Positions 30,533 to 38,609 of a DNA stretch of 44,390 bases are shown here, one piece after another. The notes beneath the pieces were generated by a model, which saw only the letters and a program-made list of their open reading frames with translations, did not search any database and was not told where the DNA came from. Made by a program: the position numbers and the translations under genes. The stretch is from a virus. The stretch covers positions 1 through 44,390 of the IMG/VR virus record IMGVR_UViG_3300048837_001091; one strand, 5' to 3'. Numbering within the stretch: the first letter of the stretch is position 1; the number at the start of each line of letters is the position of its first letter.

Positions 30533-31921
30533 ATGGCCAGCCTGACCCAAGCCAAGAAGACCGGCGCGTGGCGCATCCTGTTCTTTGACGACCGAGGCCG
30601 GCAGACTGTGCACCTGGGCAAGATGGACGAGGCCACCGCGCGCACGATCTTCGGGCACGTCGACCACCTCTGCACCGCCGCCACGACCGGCACGCCACCG
30701 CACCGAAGCACGACGGTCTGGCTGTCCCAATTGGGCGGCAAGATGCATGGTCGGATCGCCGCGGCCGGACTGGTGGAGCCCCGGGAGCCGGAGTCTCTGG
30801 CGACGGTGGGGGAGCTGGTCGAGCGATTCGTGGACGCCGCGAACGTGAGCGAGGTCACCCTGGACGCCTACCGGCAGACCACCAGGAACCTGGTCGAGTT
30901 CTTTGGCGCCGACGCCGAGATCGCGGTCCTGACGCCAGAGGACGCGGCGCTATGGTGTCGGTCTCTGGCTGACGGTGGCTACGCCAGGGCGACGCAATCG
31001 AAGCGCACCAAGGTCGCCAAGCGGATTTTCCAGCAGGCTGTGGAGTGGGGGCTGCTCGACGCCAGCCCATTCGCCAGCATCCGGCCCGGGACGCAACGGA
31101 ACCCAGAACGGACCGAGTACATCCCTGTCGAGCACATCGAGCGCGTCATCGACCAATGCCCCGATGCGTCGTGGCGGGCCAGGATCGGTCTGTGCCGCTA
31201 CGCGGCCCTCCGATGCCCATCCGAGCTCCACGCGCTGACCTGGGCCGACGTCGACCTCGTGAACCGCCGCCTGACGGTCCGGCCCGCGAAGACGCGCAAC
31301 CACGAGACCGGCCAGATCCGACTCGTGCCGATCACGCCCAGGCTGGCCGAGCTGCTCGAGGATCTGTACGAGTTAGCCGAGCCGGGCGATGACCAGATCT
31401 TCCCCGACATGACTTCGCAGACCAATCTTGGCCCGCCGATGGCCAAGATGGTTGTTCGTGCCGGGCTCAAGCCCTGGCCCCGCCTGATGCAGAACCTCCG
31501 GGCGAGCTGCGCGATCGACTGGCATAGCGAGTACCCAGAGAAGGACGCATCGTCGTGGGTTGGCCACAGCCCGCTGGTGGCCTCGCTGCACTACCTCAAG
31601 CCCCGCGATGAGAACTTCCGCAAGGCCACCGGATTGCCGAGCGCGCAGATTCCTACGCAGCAGGCGACCACAGACAACCACAGGCGACCACACCAGAAAC
31701 CGACCGAACCGCCCTCTTGTGGCCACCGAGGGCCCCTTACGGCCGCCCGTGGTTGGGATGTGTCAGTAGAAGTAGGCCCGGAGGGACTTGAACCGCCCCT
31801 GGAATCGCCGAGCGAAACCGCCGGCTTCGGCCCGTGCGCGCAGATTCCGACGCGCGCGGTTTCCCCAGTCATTCAGACAGCACTCGCGTGGGCAGCCGCC
31901 CCCCATCCATGGGGTCGGTGA
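30533..31921 (+). CDS. int: Tyrosine integrase with attP in its 3' tail
   Basis: ATG 30533 gives 462 residues. An N-terminal SAM-like core-binding domain spans about 90-185. The catalytic domain carries Arg227 (ALRCPSELHALTW), Lys253 (PAKTRN), QxxR at 320-323 where HxxR is usual, His345 (VGHS) and nucleophile Tyr354 (HYLKPRDE). The NLRAS box at 321-325 resembles planctomycete integrases. Residues after about 372 are low complexity; GPEGLEPPLES is the kind of tail produced when the gene runs through a tRNA-derived attachment site. The enzyme would integrate the phage into a host tRNA gene with host-type accessory factors. Confidence 0.92.
   Translation: MASLTQAKKTGAWRILFFDDRGRQTVHLGKMDEATARTIFGHVDHLCTAATTGTPPHRSTTVWLSQLGGKMHGRIAAAGLVEPREPESLATVGELVERFVDAANVSEVTLDAYRQTTRNLVEFFGADAEIAVLTPEDAALWCRSLADGGYARATQSKRTKVAKRIFQQAVEWGLLDASPFASIRPGTQRNPERTEYIPVEHIERVIDQCPDASWRARIGLCRYAALRCPSELHALTWADVDLVNRRLTVRPAKTRNHETGQIRLVPITPRLAELLEDLYELAEPGDDQIFPDMTSQTNLGPPMAKMVVRAGLKPWPRLMQNLRASCAIDWHSEYPEKDASSWVGHSPLVASLHYLKPRDENFRKATGLPSAQIPTQQATTDNHRRPHQKPTEPPSCGHRGPLTAARGWDVSVEVGPEGLEPPLESPSETAGFGPCAQIPTRAVSPVIQTALAWAAAPHPWGR
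31772..31794. other. Putative attP core (tRNA 3'-end identity)
   Basis: The reverse strand reads GGTTCAAGTCCCTCCGGGCC, which is a T-loop plus 3' acceptor strand of a tRNA, ending in CTAC. The 5' half of the T stem does not pair fully, as expected if only the 3' end of the tRNA is duplicated in the phage. It lies in the last part of int, where many temperate phages place attP. Confidence 0.55.
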
Positions 31922-31952
31922 GCTGTCGCGCAATCAGGAAGGAACCAGCACG

Positions 31953-32267
31953 ATGGATTGGAAGACCCAGCACGCCAATGAGGCAGAAAAGGCCCTCAAG
32001 CACCCCTTGGTTGAGAGCGTCATCGAAGAACAGATGTTCAACCTGCGCATCAGCCCAGATGACGACCTGGCCAAGTATGGCCTGATGAAGATCGCCACGT
32101 ACGCCGCCCAGGTTGCTCGCGCCCAGGCCCTCGGGTTCGATCCAGACCTGCTGAGGCTTACCGACGAGGAAGCCACCGAGGCCCAGCTCCGGCTGCTGAA
32201 GGCGTTCGAGCAAGCTGGCAAGCCGGTGACGGTTGTCGTTTCTGGCGATAGCGAAGGGGGTGCCTGA
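31953..32267 (+). CDS. Hypothetical protein, 104 aa
   Basis: I start it at ATG 31953, just after the integrase, preceded by AGGAAGGAACC. The protein is helical and acidic (NEAEKALKHPLVESVIEEQM; RLTDEEATEAQLRLLKAFEQ). It is the first of seven small genes after int. No family was recognised. Confidence 0.7.
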   Translation: MDWKTQHANEAEKALKHPLVESVIEEQMFNLRISPDDDLAKYGLMKIATYAAQVARAQALGFDPDLLRLTDEEATEAQLRLLKAFEQAGKPVTVVVSGDSEGGA

Positions 32268-32270
32268 GCC

Positions 32271-32468
32271 ATGTTCACGGAGATGGAACTGCGCAGATTG
32301 AACGGCTTGCGCCGTGACCTTCGGGAGGTCGCTAGCGATGGGAAACTCGAACCCCTGCCGGACGGGATCGGCCCGACCGACGCCGAAGTGCGGTACGACC
32401 TGAGCCAGCAGGCCTACCGCGATCGCATCGCGGCCCGCAAGGCTCGCCAACGGGCGGGGGGTGCCTGA
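32271..32468 (+). CDS. Hypothetical protein, 65 aa
   Basis: ATG 32271 is 3 bases after the previous stop. The peptide is basic and helical (MELRRLNGLRRDLREV; YRDRIAARKARQRAG), possibly nucleic-acid binding. Its stop overlaps the next ATG by one base. Confidence 0.6.
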   Translation: MFTEMELRRLNGLRRDLREVASDGKLEPLPDGIGPTDAEVRYDLSQQAYRDRIAARKARQRAGGA

Positions 32469-32704
32469 TGCCCAAGGTTCTACCCGTTCCACCCGGGCTC
32501 GAGGGGCTGCGCGACAACTTGGCCCACCACCTGACCTGCATCGAGGGCCTCTTTCGCGAGTCGGCGAAGCCGAAGGTGACGCTGGTCGTCCGCATGGACG
32601 GCCTCGAGGACGCCGACATCGTGATCGGCAACGACGACTTCGATCGAGCGGCCGAGACCATCCGCAGCTTTCAGCGGCGGACCGAACCGAAGGCGGGTGC
32701 CTGA
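32468..32704 (+). CDS. Hypothetical protein, 78 aa
   Basis: ATG 32468 overlaps the previous stop (TGATG). It has a helix (LEGLRDNLAHHLTCIEGLF), a strand pair (KVTLVVRMDGLEDADIVIGND) and a final helix, an alpha/beta layout in fewer than 80 residues. Function unknown. Confidence 0.65.
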   Translation: MPKVLPVPPGLEGLRDNLAHHLTCIEGLFRESAKPKVTLVVRMDGLEDADIVIGNDDFDRAAETIRSFQRRTEPKAGA

Positions 32705-32985
32705 TGGCCAATCCAAGCGGCGGCTCCAACTACGACGCCTTCCAGGCGATGGACGCTGGCTCGGCGCTGGCGATGCTGGACGGCCTGCACCACTGGTCCT
32801 GCACCCGCGTGAACCGCGCGGACGGCCGTGGCTACAAGGTGAAGGTCACCCACGCCGGCAAACGAGTTTCCGCCACCCGCCCCTCGTGGATCGACGCGGT
32901 GAACGCCGCGGTTCAGAAGCTGCACCGTACGACAGCGGGCGAGAAGGGCTTCGGTCTGAGGCTCGTCGGCCCGGAGAAGACATGA
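32704..32985 (+). CDS. Hypothetical protein, 93 aa
   Basis: ATG 32704 overlaps the previous stop by one base. The segment HHWSCTRVNRADGRGYKVKVTHAGKRV plus the following helix WIDAVNAAVQKLH resembles a small beta-sheet and helix domain seen in other short phage proteins. Function unknown. Confidence 0.65.
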   Translation: MANPSGGSNYDAFQAMDAGSALAMLDGLHHWSCTRVNRADGRGYKVKVTHAGKRVSATRPSWIDAVNAAVQKLHRTTAGEKGFGLRLVGPEKT

Positions 32986-33062
32986 TCCAGAAGGGCCAGC
33001 CGATCCGGGGGACGGATCTGCTCTACCATGAGGTATTGGCGAAGGGGAGGGTTGCGGGATGA
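32982..33062 (+). CDS. 26-residue ORF
   Basis: ATGA overlaps at both ends (32982 and 33059) place this tiny frame in register with the coupled operon. The peptide begins MIQKGQPIRGTDLL. It may be a coupling leader. Confidence 0.4.
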   Translation: MIQKGQPIRGTDLLYHEVLAKGRVAG

Positions 33063-33268
33063 GCACCATTCGAGATCGAAACGCGTCCGAGGCTGCCGAG
33101 AGGATCAGGGCCAAGAAACTTGAGCTTGAAGCCAGGTTCGAGGACCACCCCGAGCAGCAGAGAGAGCTCGTGGGAGAGTTCGCCAACTTCGTGGCCCGCG
33201 AATGCGTGTCGACCGTAGTTCAAACTGCGATCGAAGAGGTTGTGGCCAAGGGGATGGTTGCATCATGA
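33059..33268 (+). CDS. Hypothetical helical protein, 69 aa
   Basis: ATG 33059 (ATGA overlap). The sequence is mostly charged helix (ASEAAERIRAKKLELEARF) with a hydrophobic second half (EFANFVARECVSTVVQTAIEEVV). No family was recognised. Confidence 0.6.
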   Translation: MSTIRDRNASEAAERIRAKKLELEARFEDHPEQQRELVGEFANFVARECVSTVVQTAIEEVVAKGMVAS

Positions 33269-33723
33269 GTGAGCCGGACTCCGAGAAAACGTACGACTCC
33301 ATGGCCTTCAGGTATAGCCGTAGGCCGCATACTGAAGTCGAAGATGACGAAGCCTGTATTTCTGGCGAAGTCGAAGTGAAACGATGGCAGGATGATGGCC
33401 ACGTCTATTACGCGATCTACAACGAACGACATGGCATCCGCGACGTCCAGGTGGTAGATCTCGAGCCGGACGTCGCGGTCGATGTCGCGCGAGCCATCCT
33501 GGAACTGGCTGGCGAGGGCGGAGACCAGAAGCCGCCAAAGCTGATGAACGGTCTAGAAGTTCTAGAAGCTCTCGGAAGCAGGGGCCCAGGCAGTTTCAAA
33601 TGGCTTCAACAGAAAACCAAGTCCGGTGAAATCCCCTGCGTCAAGATTGGCAAGACTTACAGATACAGCCTAGCTGCTGTTGAGAGTGCCATTCTCAAAA
33701 TGGCCGATGGCGAAACGGCCTGA
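33265..33723 (+). CDS. Protein with C-terminal HTH_17-like domain, 152 aa
   Basis: I start it at ATG 33265 (ATGA overlap), not at the longer frame start at 33202. Residues 10-85 are acidic and beta-rich. Residues 95-150 form an excisionase/MerR-like winged helix (EVLEALGSRGPGSFKWLQQK, then IPCVKIGKTYRYSLAAVES). Its base composition is visibly less GC-rich than its neighbours. It ends the rightward operon, 33 bases before the terminator stem, and may be a late-acting regulator. Confidence 0.75.
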   Translation: MSEPDSEKTYDSMAFRYSRRPHTEVEDDEACISGEVEVKRWQDDGHVYYAIYNERHGIRDVQVVDLEPDVAVDVARAILELAGEGGDQKPPKLMNGLEVLEALGSRGPGSFKWLQQKTKSGEIPCVKIGKTYRYSLAAVESAILKMADGETA

Positions 33724-33827
33724 TTCGCGTTTCGCGTTTCCATCAGAGTATAAAAAGCCGGTTTTCCTCGGGAAAACTGGCATTTTTGCCCTTTGAGTCA
33801 TGGGGTCAAAAACGCGAAACGCGAATC
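33722..33827. repeat. 18-bp perfect inverted repeat enclosing the terminator
   Basis: GATTCGCGTTTCGCGTTT (33722-33739) and its exact reverse complement (33810-33827) flank 70 bases holding the terminator hairpin. Each arm contains a tandem TTCGCG(T). The repeat is longer than a terminator needs, so it may also be a protein-binding or recombination site. Confidence 0.8.
33757..33787. terminator. Bidirectional rho-independent terminator
   Basis: GCCGGTTTTCC and GGAAAACTGGC form an 11-bp stem with one G-U pair and a TCG loop (33757-33781). AAAAA precedes it and TTTTT follows (33783-33787), so it would work for both the rightward and the leftward transcript. Confidence 0.85.
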
Positions 33828-33888
33828 CATAAATCGGGCCACCCCAGCATTTGTGCGCACGTCGCCTCGCGACCTGATACCAGGGGGT

Positions 33889-33915
33889 GGGGGTCCGGTA
33901 GTACCTACCGCCCCC
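33889..33915. other. GC hairpin downstream of the last leftward gene
   Basis: CGGTAG/CTACCG with TAC loop, extended by GGGGG/CCCCC past a 2-base bulge. It lies 14 bases beyond the stop at 33930 on the minus strand. It may protect the late mRNA 3' end; the rest of the 33828-33929 gap has no gene. Confidence 0.5.
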
Positions 33916-33929
33916 CGTACCCCAGGGAG

Positions 33930-34256
33930 TCAGGCTGGGGCCGCCGGCACGGCCGTCCAGGCCGACCGGCTGGCGTGGCCTTGCACCAGACTCTCGACGC
34001 ACACCACGCGGCTGCCACCGCCGATGTCGGCCTCGAGCAGCCAGTCGTCGCTGTCGCCGATCTGACGACGCGTGAGGGTGACCTGCTCACCGATCGGCAC
34101 CGGATCACGTCCGCCCTTCTCTCGCATCTCAAAGCCTGCCTGATCGAAGGCCTGTACCACGAGCTGCACGAGCTTGCGGTCGATGCCTTGCCGCTCGAGG
34201 CGGGCGAGGATCCGCGTCAGTACTTCGGACGCGGTGACTTCACGCGGGTCGGCCAT
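33930..34256 (-). CDS. Hypothetical protein at the end of the late operon, 108 aa
   Basis: ATG 34256 is preceded by AGGAGAAGCC. Residues 8-50 are helical (ASEVLTRILARLERQGIDRKL), and the rest is beta-rich (EQVTLTRRQIGDSDDWLLEADIGGG). It follows the J-like fibre, where lambda-like phages carry fibre, exclusion or accessory virion genes. No function is assignable. Confidence 0.65.
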   Translation of the reverse strand: MADPREVTASEVLTRILARLERQGIDRKLVQLVVQAFDQAGFEMREKGGRDPVPIGEQVTLTRRQIGDSDDWLLEADIGGGSRVVCVESLVQGHASRSAWTAVPAAPA

Positions 34257-34264
34257 GGCTTCTC

Positions 34265-37200
34265 CTAGCTCACGAGGGTGGCGTGGAACGCGGCGAGAGC
34301 TGGCCTGTAGGGTGCGCTCTGTCGCTCGAGGGTAATGCGGATCTGGAACTTGCCAATGGTGGCGTCATAGCTCGTGAAGGGCGGCCACTCGGTCCACGAC
34401 CCGAAGCTGGCGTTGGCGGCCGTGCGAATCTCGACCTTGTAGCCGATGCGTGCGTCCGGGAAGGGCGGCATCAGCATGCCCACCACACGGTCGGGGTCGT
34501 TGTCTACGACGCCCCACTGGTCGGCCTCGATGCTGGGGATCTTCTCGGGATAGTCGGCCAGCGTTGGGTCGTCGGTGTCGTTGCCCGTCAGGATGCGGTG
34601 CATGAACGTCGTCAGCTCGGCCGAGCCCACGACGACCTCTGGGCTCTCCCACACACCGGGCTCGTCTGGGTCGGTCAGCTCGAGGCGTGAGGTCGTGGCG
34701 TTCCAGGTCAGGTTGGTCAGCGTTCCATCGGTGGACAGGTCTGGGTCGTAGGTGTCGCGCACGGATTTGCCGGCCGGCAGGTTGGAGTGGTTCAGCGTCT
34801 CATCGGTGGCCGTCCACGACAGTCGGCCGCTGGGGCCCACGCTGCGGACCCACCATCGGTGGTCGATGTCGGGGGCAACGACCAGGCCGGTCAGCTCAGG
34901 ATCGACGGTCCTGGCCAGCACGTAGCAGTCCTCGGCCCCGTCGTTGGGCAGGGCGGTGCCCGCATTTGGCCCGCCATACAGCACCTGGTAGCCCACGGCG
35001 CCGGTCACCGCGTCCCAAGTCAGCGAGTACGTCGATCCGGCCTCCTGCGTGGCCGTGACGGTGGCCGGGGGAGGGGGCGGCAGTTCGCCCAGGCCGAAGG
35101 CGATGCCCGTCTTGGGCACGCTGGGGTCGTATGGGCTCAGGAATCGGCCCAGGTAGCTCACGGCCACCACGGCGAAGTCGTAGCCGATGTCGCGGTCGTC
35201 GATTTCGATGATCGAGCCGCGCCGGCTTACCTTGGGATCTGGCACCAGCACCCACGTGGTCGTGCCCACGCGCCTGCGGTAGATCCGGAAGCTGGCCGTG
35301 ATGAGCTGATCCTCGGCCTTCTGACGCCACGCCAGCTCGATGACGCTGATGTCGTTGATGACCTTCTCGAAGGCCACCAGGTCGAGCACGGGCCCGGGCG
35401 TGCGCAGCTTGTCGTCGAGGCTCGAGTAGGGCGGGAACGTGACGTCGCCGACGACCTCGTTGTAGACGTCCTCGTCGTACTCCAGGCCGGCGACTTCCCA
35501 TGCCAGGGCGCCATCGAGCTCCACGGGCCGGACCTCGGTGCACGTGAAGGGCTTCACCTGGATGCCGCTCTCGCCGAGCTGGTATTCCTCGTCGGCCAGC
35601 GCCGGCGTCGAGAACGCGCTGGCGAGCTGGATTTCCTGCCCCCTGGCGTAGACGCCGGGAGGGCTCACGACCTGGCGGACCTCGATGCCGTTGTCCAGGT
35701 GGTGCACCTGCACGACGTACTGCCGGCCGCTCACCAGCTCCACGGTGCGGTCGAGCTTGATGCGGTTGCCCACGGCGTCGCCGGCCAGGCGGCCCGACTT
35801 GCCCCAACCCGTCAGGTCAAACGACAGGTCGAACCGCTCCCCGGGCTGGAGCATGACCATGGGCCGGATGGTGACGAAACGCACGCTTCGGGTCAGGAAG
35901 CGGGTGCGGTCCATGATGTAGGCGGCCTCGGCGGCGGCCTGGTCGGGGTCGGTCACGCCGTCGAGCCTCACCTGGTTCTCGCGGACGGGCTCGGTCTCCA
36001 GCCACAGCTCCCCGTATTCAGGCAAACCCACGGCGTCCGGCAGGCCCCCCGCGTTGGCGTTCTCGAACTGCACCACGGTGCGATTGGGTCGATTGCGCCC
36101 GCCAGTGGCATCCTCGCGCTGGTATGACCACTGGGCCACGCCGTTCTCATCGACGGCGATTGAGCCATCGCCAAAGGTCTCGATCGCCACGGTCTGGGGC
36201 TTGTCGACGATGAACCGCACCACGCCGCCGGCCGTCGCCGGCGAGCAGCGCCCGGCCCGGCAGATCTGCCGGAGCCAGTCCCAGCCGTTCTGCTGGCGGT
36301 CCAGGGCGAAGTGGTGGCGGAACCGCTGGCGTGTGCCCCCGCCTGGCCTGTCGACGACCTCATCGCAATACTGAGCCCAGGCGAACAGGCTGGGCATGTC
36401 GATGCGCGAGTCGCCGTAGGTGGCGCCCAGGCCCCAGGTCGTGTTGGTCAGCAGCTCCAGGGCGTGCCAGGCCGGGTTGTCCGTTGCGGCTGTGATGAAC
36501 GTGGGGTCGGTGGGGTCGCTGACCCCATCCCACACCCGGCAACGCAGGCCGTTGATGTCCGCGGAGACACGTGGAACGCCTGCAATCTCTTCGCCCGCCG
36601 TCAGCTCGAGGGCCAGCATGGCCAGGCCGGCGTACCGCTGGCTGTCGTAGGTTTGTTCCACCAGGCTGTCCCAGACCATCTGGTCGGCGCCCTGGGCCGG
36701 ATCGACCTCGGCGGTGATCCGCTCAACCTCGATGTCGAGCTGGGTCGGCGTCTCCACCAGGAAGTCCAGGCGCCCGGCGCTGGTGAACTCGCTCTGCTCG
36801 GCCCGCTCCACCGTGCGCGTGATCCAATCAGACCAGTCACCCGGCCCGGCAGTCTCGCGCCAGCGGACACGGTACTGCACGTTCCTGGGATCGATCTGGG
36901 AGCCGTTCAGCTCGTAGAGGCCCAGGGGGAAGCGGATGCGGGGCACAAGAGCCTGTACGGGCCCGCTCGTGGTCACCTGGAACGCCGTGCTGGGCTCGAG
37001 GGTGACGCCACCCACCCCCACGTCTCTCAGGGCGCTGGGGTTGTCGAAGCCCGGAATGGCGGCCTGGTCGTCGGCGCCCATGCGGCCCCAGGCCCGCACC
37101 CCGGTGAAGTTGCTGATGGGCTGGTCGTTCAGGTAGATCCCGGCCAGGGCGCTGCTGTCCACGTTGTCGAAGTCGGCCACCTGGTTGCCGATGGCCTGGA

Positions 37201-37738
37201 TGGTTCCCCAACCGACCAGCAGCAGCATGCGGAGCTTGCTGTCGCCCGCCACGCTGTCGTCGGGCACCACCGACACGACCTTAGGCCCGAAGGTCCGCTC
37301 GCCGAACACCACCGGGATCGGGTCGCCCACCCGGGCATCGAAGCTCAGGCGGTTGAAGCCGTAGCGCCGGCTCTCCTGGTCGTCGGTGCTGGTGACCTTC
37401 TTGAGCTGCTGGCGCGTCAGGGCGTAGCTGGCGGCGCTGGCGGCCGCGGCGATGGCCAGGTTGATTGCGATCGCCCCAAGGCTGAGCCCGCCCGGCATGG
37501 GGGCCGCATGGATAACCCCTCCATCGGCCACCTTCCAGTCCGACAGCAGCGGCACGGCCTTGCCGTCGATGATGACCCCGATGCCCGCTGGGCCAGCCGG
37601 CACGCGCCGCTTGATTGCCTCGATGACCTCGTGGCGCAGGTCCGTGACCTCGTAGAACTGGACCCGCTCGGTCCGCTGGTTGGTCCGGGCCAGAGCGTCG
37701 TCGTACAGGTGGAGCGTGACGGTCTTGAGCTTGCTCAT
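34265..37738 (-). CDS. Central tail tip fibre protein (lambda gpJ-like)
   Basis: I start it at ATG 37738, in an ATGA overlap with the NlpC/P60 gene, giving 1157 residues; the longer frame runs through that gene. Typical features are an N-terminal domain and a hydrophobic stretch (LSLGAIAINLAIAAAASAASYAL) near residue 95, then GDPIPVVFGERTFGPKVV. A tail-hub region follows, with RVRWRETAGPGDWSDWI, GLGATYGDSRIDMPSLFAWAQYCDE and WDWLRQICRAGR. A fibronectin III-type domain lies near residue 835-930 (PPPPATVTATQEAGSTYSLTWDAVTGAVGYQVLY). The C-terminal 250 residues form the likely receptor-binding tip. It is the main candidate for host recognition besides the tailspike. Confidence 0.9.
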   Translation of the reverse strand: MSKLKTVTLHLYDDALARTNQRTERVQFYEVTDLRHEVIEAIKRRVPAGPAGIGVIIDGKAVPLLSDWKVADGGVIHAAPMPGGLSLGAIAINLAIAAAASAASYALTRQQLKKVTSTDDQESRRYGFNRLSFDARVGDPIPVVFGERTFGPKVVSVVPDDSVAGDSKLRMLLLVGWGTIQAIGNQVADFDNVDSSALAGIYLNDQPISNFTGVRAWGRMGADDQAAIPGFDNPSALRDVGVGGVTLEPSTAFQVTTSGPVQALVPRIRFPLGLYELNGSQIDPRNVQYRVRWRETAGPGDWSDWITRTVERAEQSEFTSAGRLDFLVETPTQLDIEVERITAEVDPAQGADQMVWDSLVEQTYDSQRYAGLAMLALELTAGEEIAGVPRVSADINGLRCRVWDGVSDPTDPTFITAATDNPAWHALELLTNTTWGLGATYGDSRIDMPSLFAWAQYCDEVVDRPGGGTRQRFRHHFALDRQQNGWDWLRQICRAGRCSPATAGGVVRFIVDKPQTVAIETFGDGSIAVDENGVAQWSYQREDATGGRNRPNRTVVQFENANAGGLPDAVGLPEYGELWLETEPVRENQVRLDGVTDPDQAAAEAAYIMDRTRFLTRSVRFVTIRPMVMLQPGERFDLSFDLTGWGKSGRLAGDAVGNRIKLDRTVELVSGRQYVVQVHHLDNGIEVRQVVSPPGVYARGQEIQLASAFSTPALADEEYQLGESGIQVKPFTCTEVRPVELDGALAWEVAGLEYDEDVYNEVVGDVTFPPYSSLDDKLRTPGPVLDLVAFEKVINDISVIELAWRQKAEDQLITASFRIYRRRVGTTTWVLVPDPKVSRRGSIIEIDDRDIGYDFAVVAVSYLGRFLSPYDPSVPKTGIAFGLGELPPPPPATVTATQEAGSTYSLTWDAVTGAVGYQVLYGGPNAGTALPNDGAEDCYVLARTVDPELTGLVVAPDIDHRWWVRSVGPSGRLSWTATDETLNHSNLPAGKSVRDTYDPDLSTDGTLTNLTWNATTSRLELTDPDEPGVWESPEVVVGSAELTTFMHRILTGNDTDDPTLADYPEKIPSIEADQWGVVDNDPDRVVGMLMPPFPDARIGYKVEIRTAANASFGSWTEWPPFTSYDATIGKFQIRITLERQSAPYRPALAAFHATLVS

Positions 37739-38115
37739 GCCTGCCTCCTGGGCCTCAGCACCCTGTGGGCGATCTTCTGGCGGTGCACCACGGCCACGCT
37801 TACGAGCTGCACGCCCGATGTCTTCGAGCTGTGCAGCACGTGCTCGCCGATGCACACGCCCACGTGCAGGCCCCGTTGCATGGTCACCAGGTCGCCCGCT
37901 CGGATGCTCCTGGTGTCGTCGAGCACCTGGCACAGCTCGCCCATGCGGGCCATGGCCTCCGAGTCGTCGGCCGGCAACTCCACGCCCGTGAGCTGGTGAC
38001 AGACCATCCGCGCCAGCCCCCAGCAGTCCAGGCCCTTGTCGCGCTTCAGGTCGCGGCCGCCCTGCACCCAGGGAATCGATCGGTAGTGGTCCAGGCTCGT
38101 CAGCACGTCCATCAT
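37735..38115 (-). CDS. NlpC/P60 tail tip peptidase (gpK-like)
   Basis: I start it at ATG 38115 (ATGA overlap), giving 126 residues. The NlpC/P60 catalytic dyad is visible: Cys31 in KGLDCWGLARMVCH, with His84 in LHVGVCIG and His95 in VLHSS as supporting residues. In lambda-like phages gpK sits between gpL and gpI/J and probably digests peptidoglycan during DNA entry. This protein lacks the N-terminal Mov34 metallopeptidase domain of gpK and no gpI-like gene follows. It is not a lysis enzyme by context. Confidence 0.85.
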   Translation of the reverse strand: MMDVLTSLDHYRSIPWVQGGRDLKRDKGLDCWGLARMVCHQLTGVELPADDSEAMARMGELCQVLDDTRSIRAGDLVTMQRGLHVGVCIGEHVLHSSKTSGVQLVSVAVVHRQKIAHRVLRPRRQA

Positions 38116-38609
38116 GCCAGGGCGCCCACCGAGCGCAAGCCCGGGAACCTCTGCCGCGTGATGAGCTGGCTGGGCACGGGCTGATCGACGGCCGGGTGGC
38201 CGCCGCGGCATTGCAGGGTTTGCTCGTCGGCGTCGATTGACCGGATGACGTGCTGCCAGCTCGCGGCGTCGTCAAAGGTGTCCAGGCTGCTGGTGGTCTG
38301 CACCCAGCACGTCACGGTCTGGCCCAGCAGCTCGCCGTCGACCTCGACCAGGGCCGTGGGCACCTGCGAGACGTTGGGTATGCTCAGGATCATCTCGCCT
38401 AGGGTGCCCGAGTCGTCCTCGCCCGGGAGCTGCACGTCGATGCTGGCCGCTTGCCAGCGGACGCCGTTGCCGTCCACGTGCTCGCTGTTGCGGACCAGGC
38501 GGTAAAACCCCCCGCCCAGGGTTGGGATCTCCACGAAGAACAGCCAGGCGCTCTCGTCGCGAAGCGCCAGCCGGGCGATGTGCAGCGGGTTGGTGAGCGG
38601 CCTTGCCAT
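38112..38609 (-). CDS. Minor tail protein (gpL/DUF1833-like)
   Basis: I start it at ATG 38609 in a TAATG overlap, giving 165 residues. The pattern LHIARLALRDESAWLFFVEIP, WQAASIDVQLPGEDD, MILSIPNVS and TVTCWVQTTS resembles DUF1833/gpL-type tail-tip subunits; the C-terminus ends RFPGLRSVGA. It lies between a fibre-like gene and the peptidase, as expected for the lambda order M-L-K. It probably joins the tail tube to the central fibre. Confidence 0.72.
   Translation of the reverse strand: MARPLTNPLHIARLALRDESAWLFFVEIPTLGGGFYRLVRNSEHVDGNGVRWQAASIDVQLPGEDDSGTLGEMILSIPNVSQVPTALVEVDGELLGQTVTCWVQTTSSLDTFDDAASWQHVIRSIDADEQTLQCRGGHPAVDQPVPSQLITRQRFPGLRSVGALA

Noticed and set aside
37735-38115. NlpC/P60 protein as endolysin
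   Set aside because: It lies inside the tail tip gene run between gpL- and gpJ-like genes with overlaps, the gpK position, not next to the lysis candidates.
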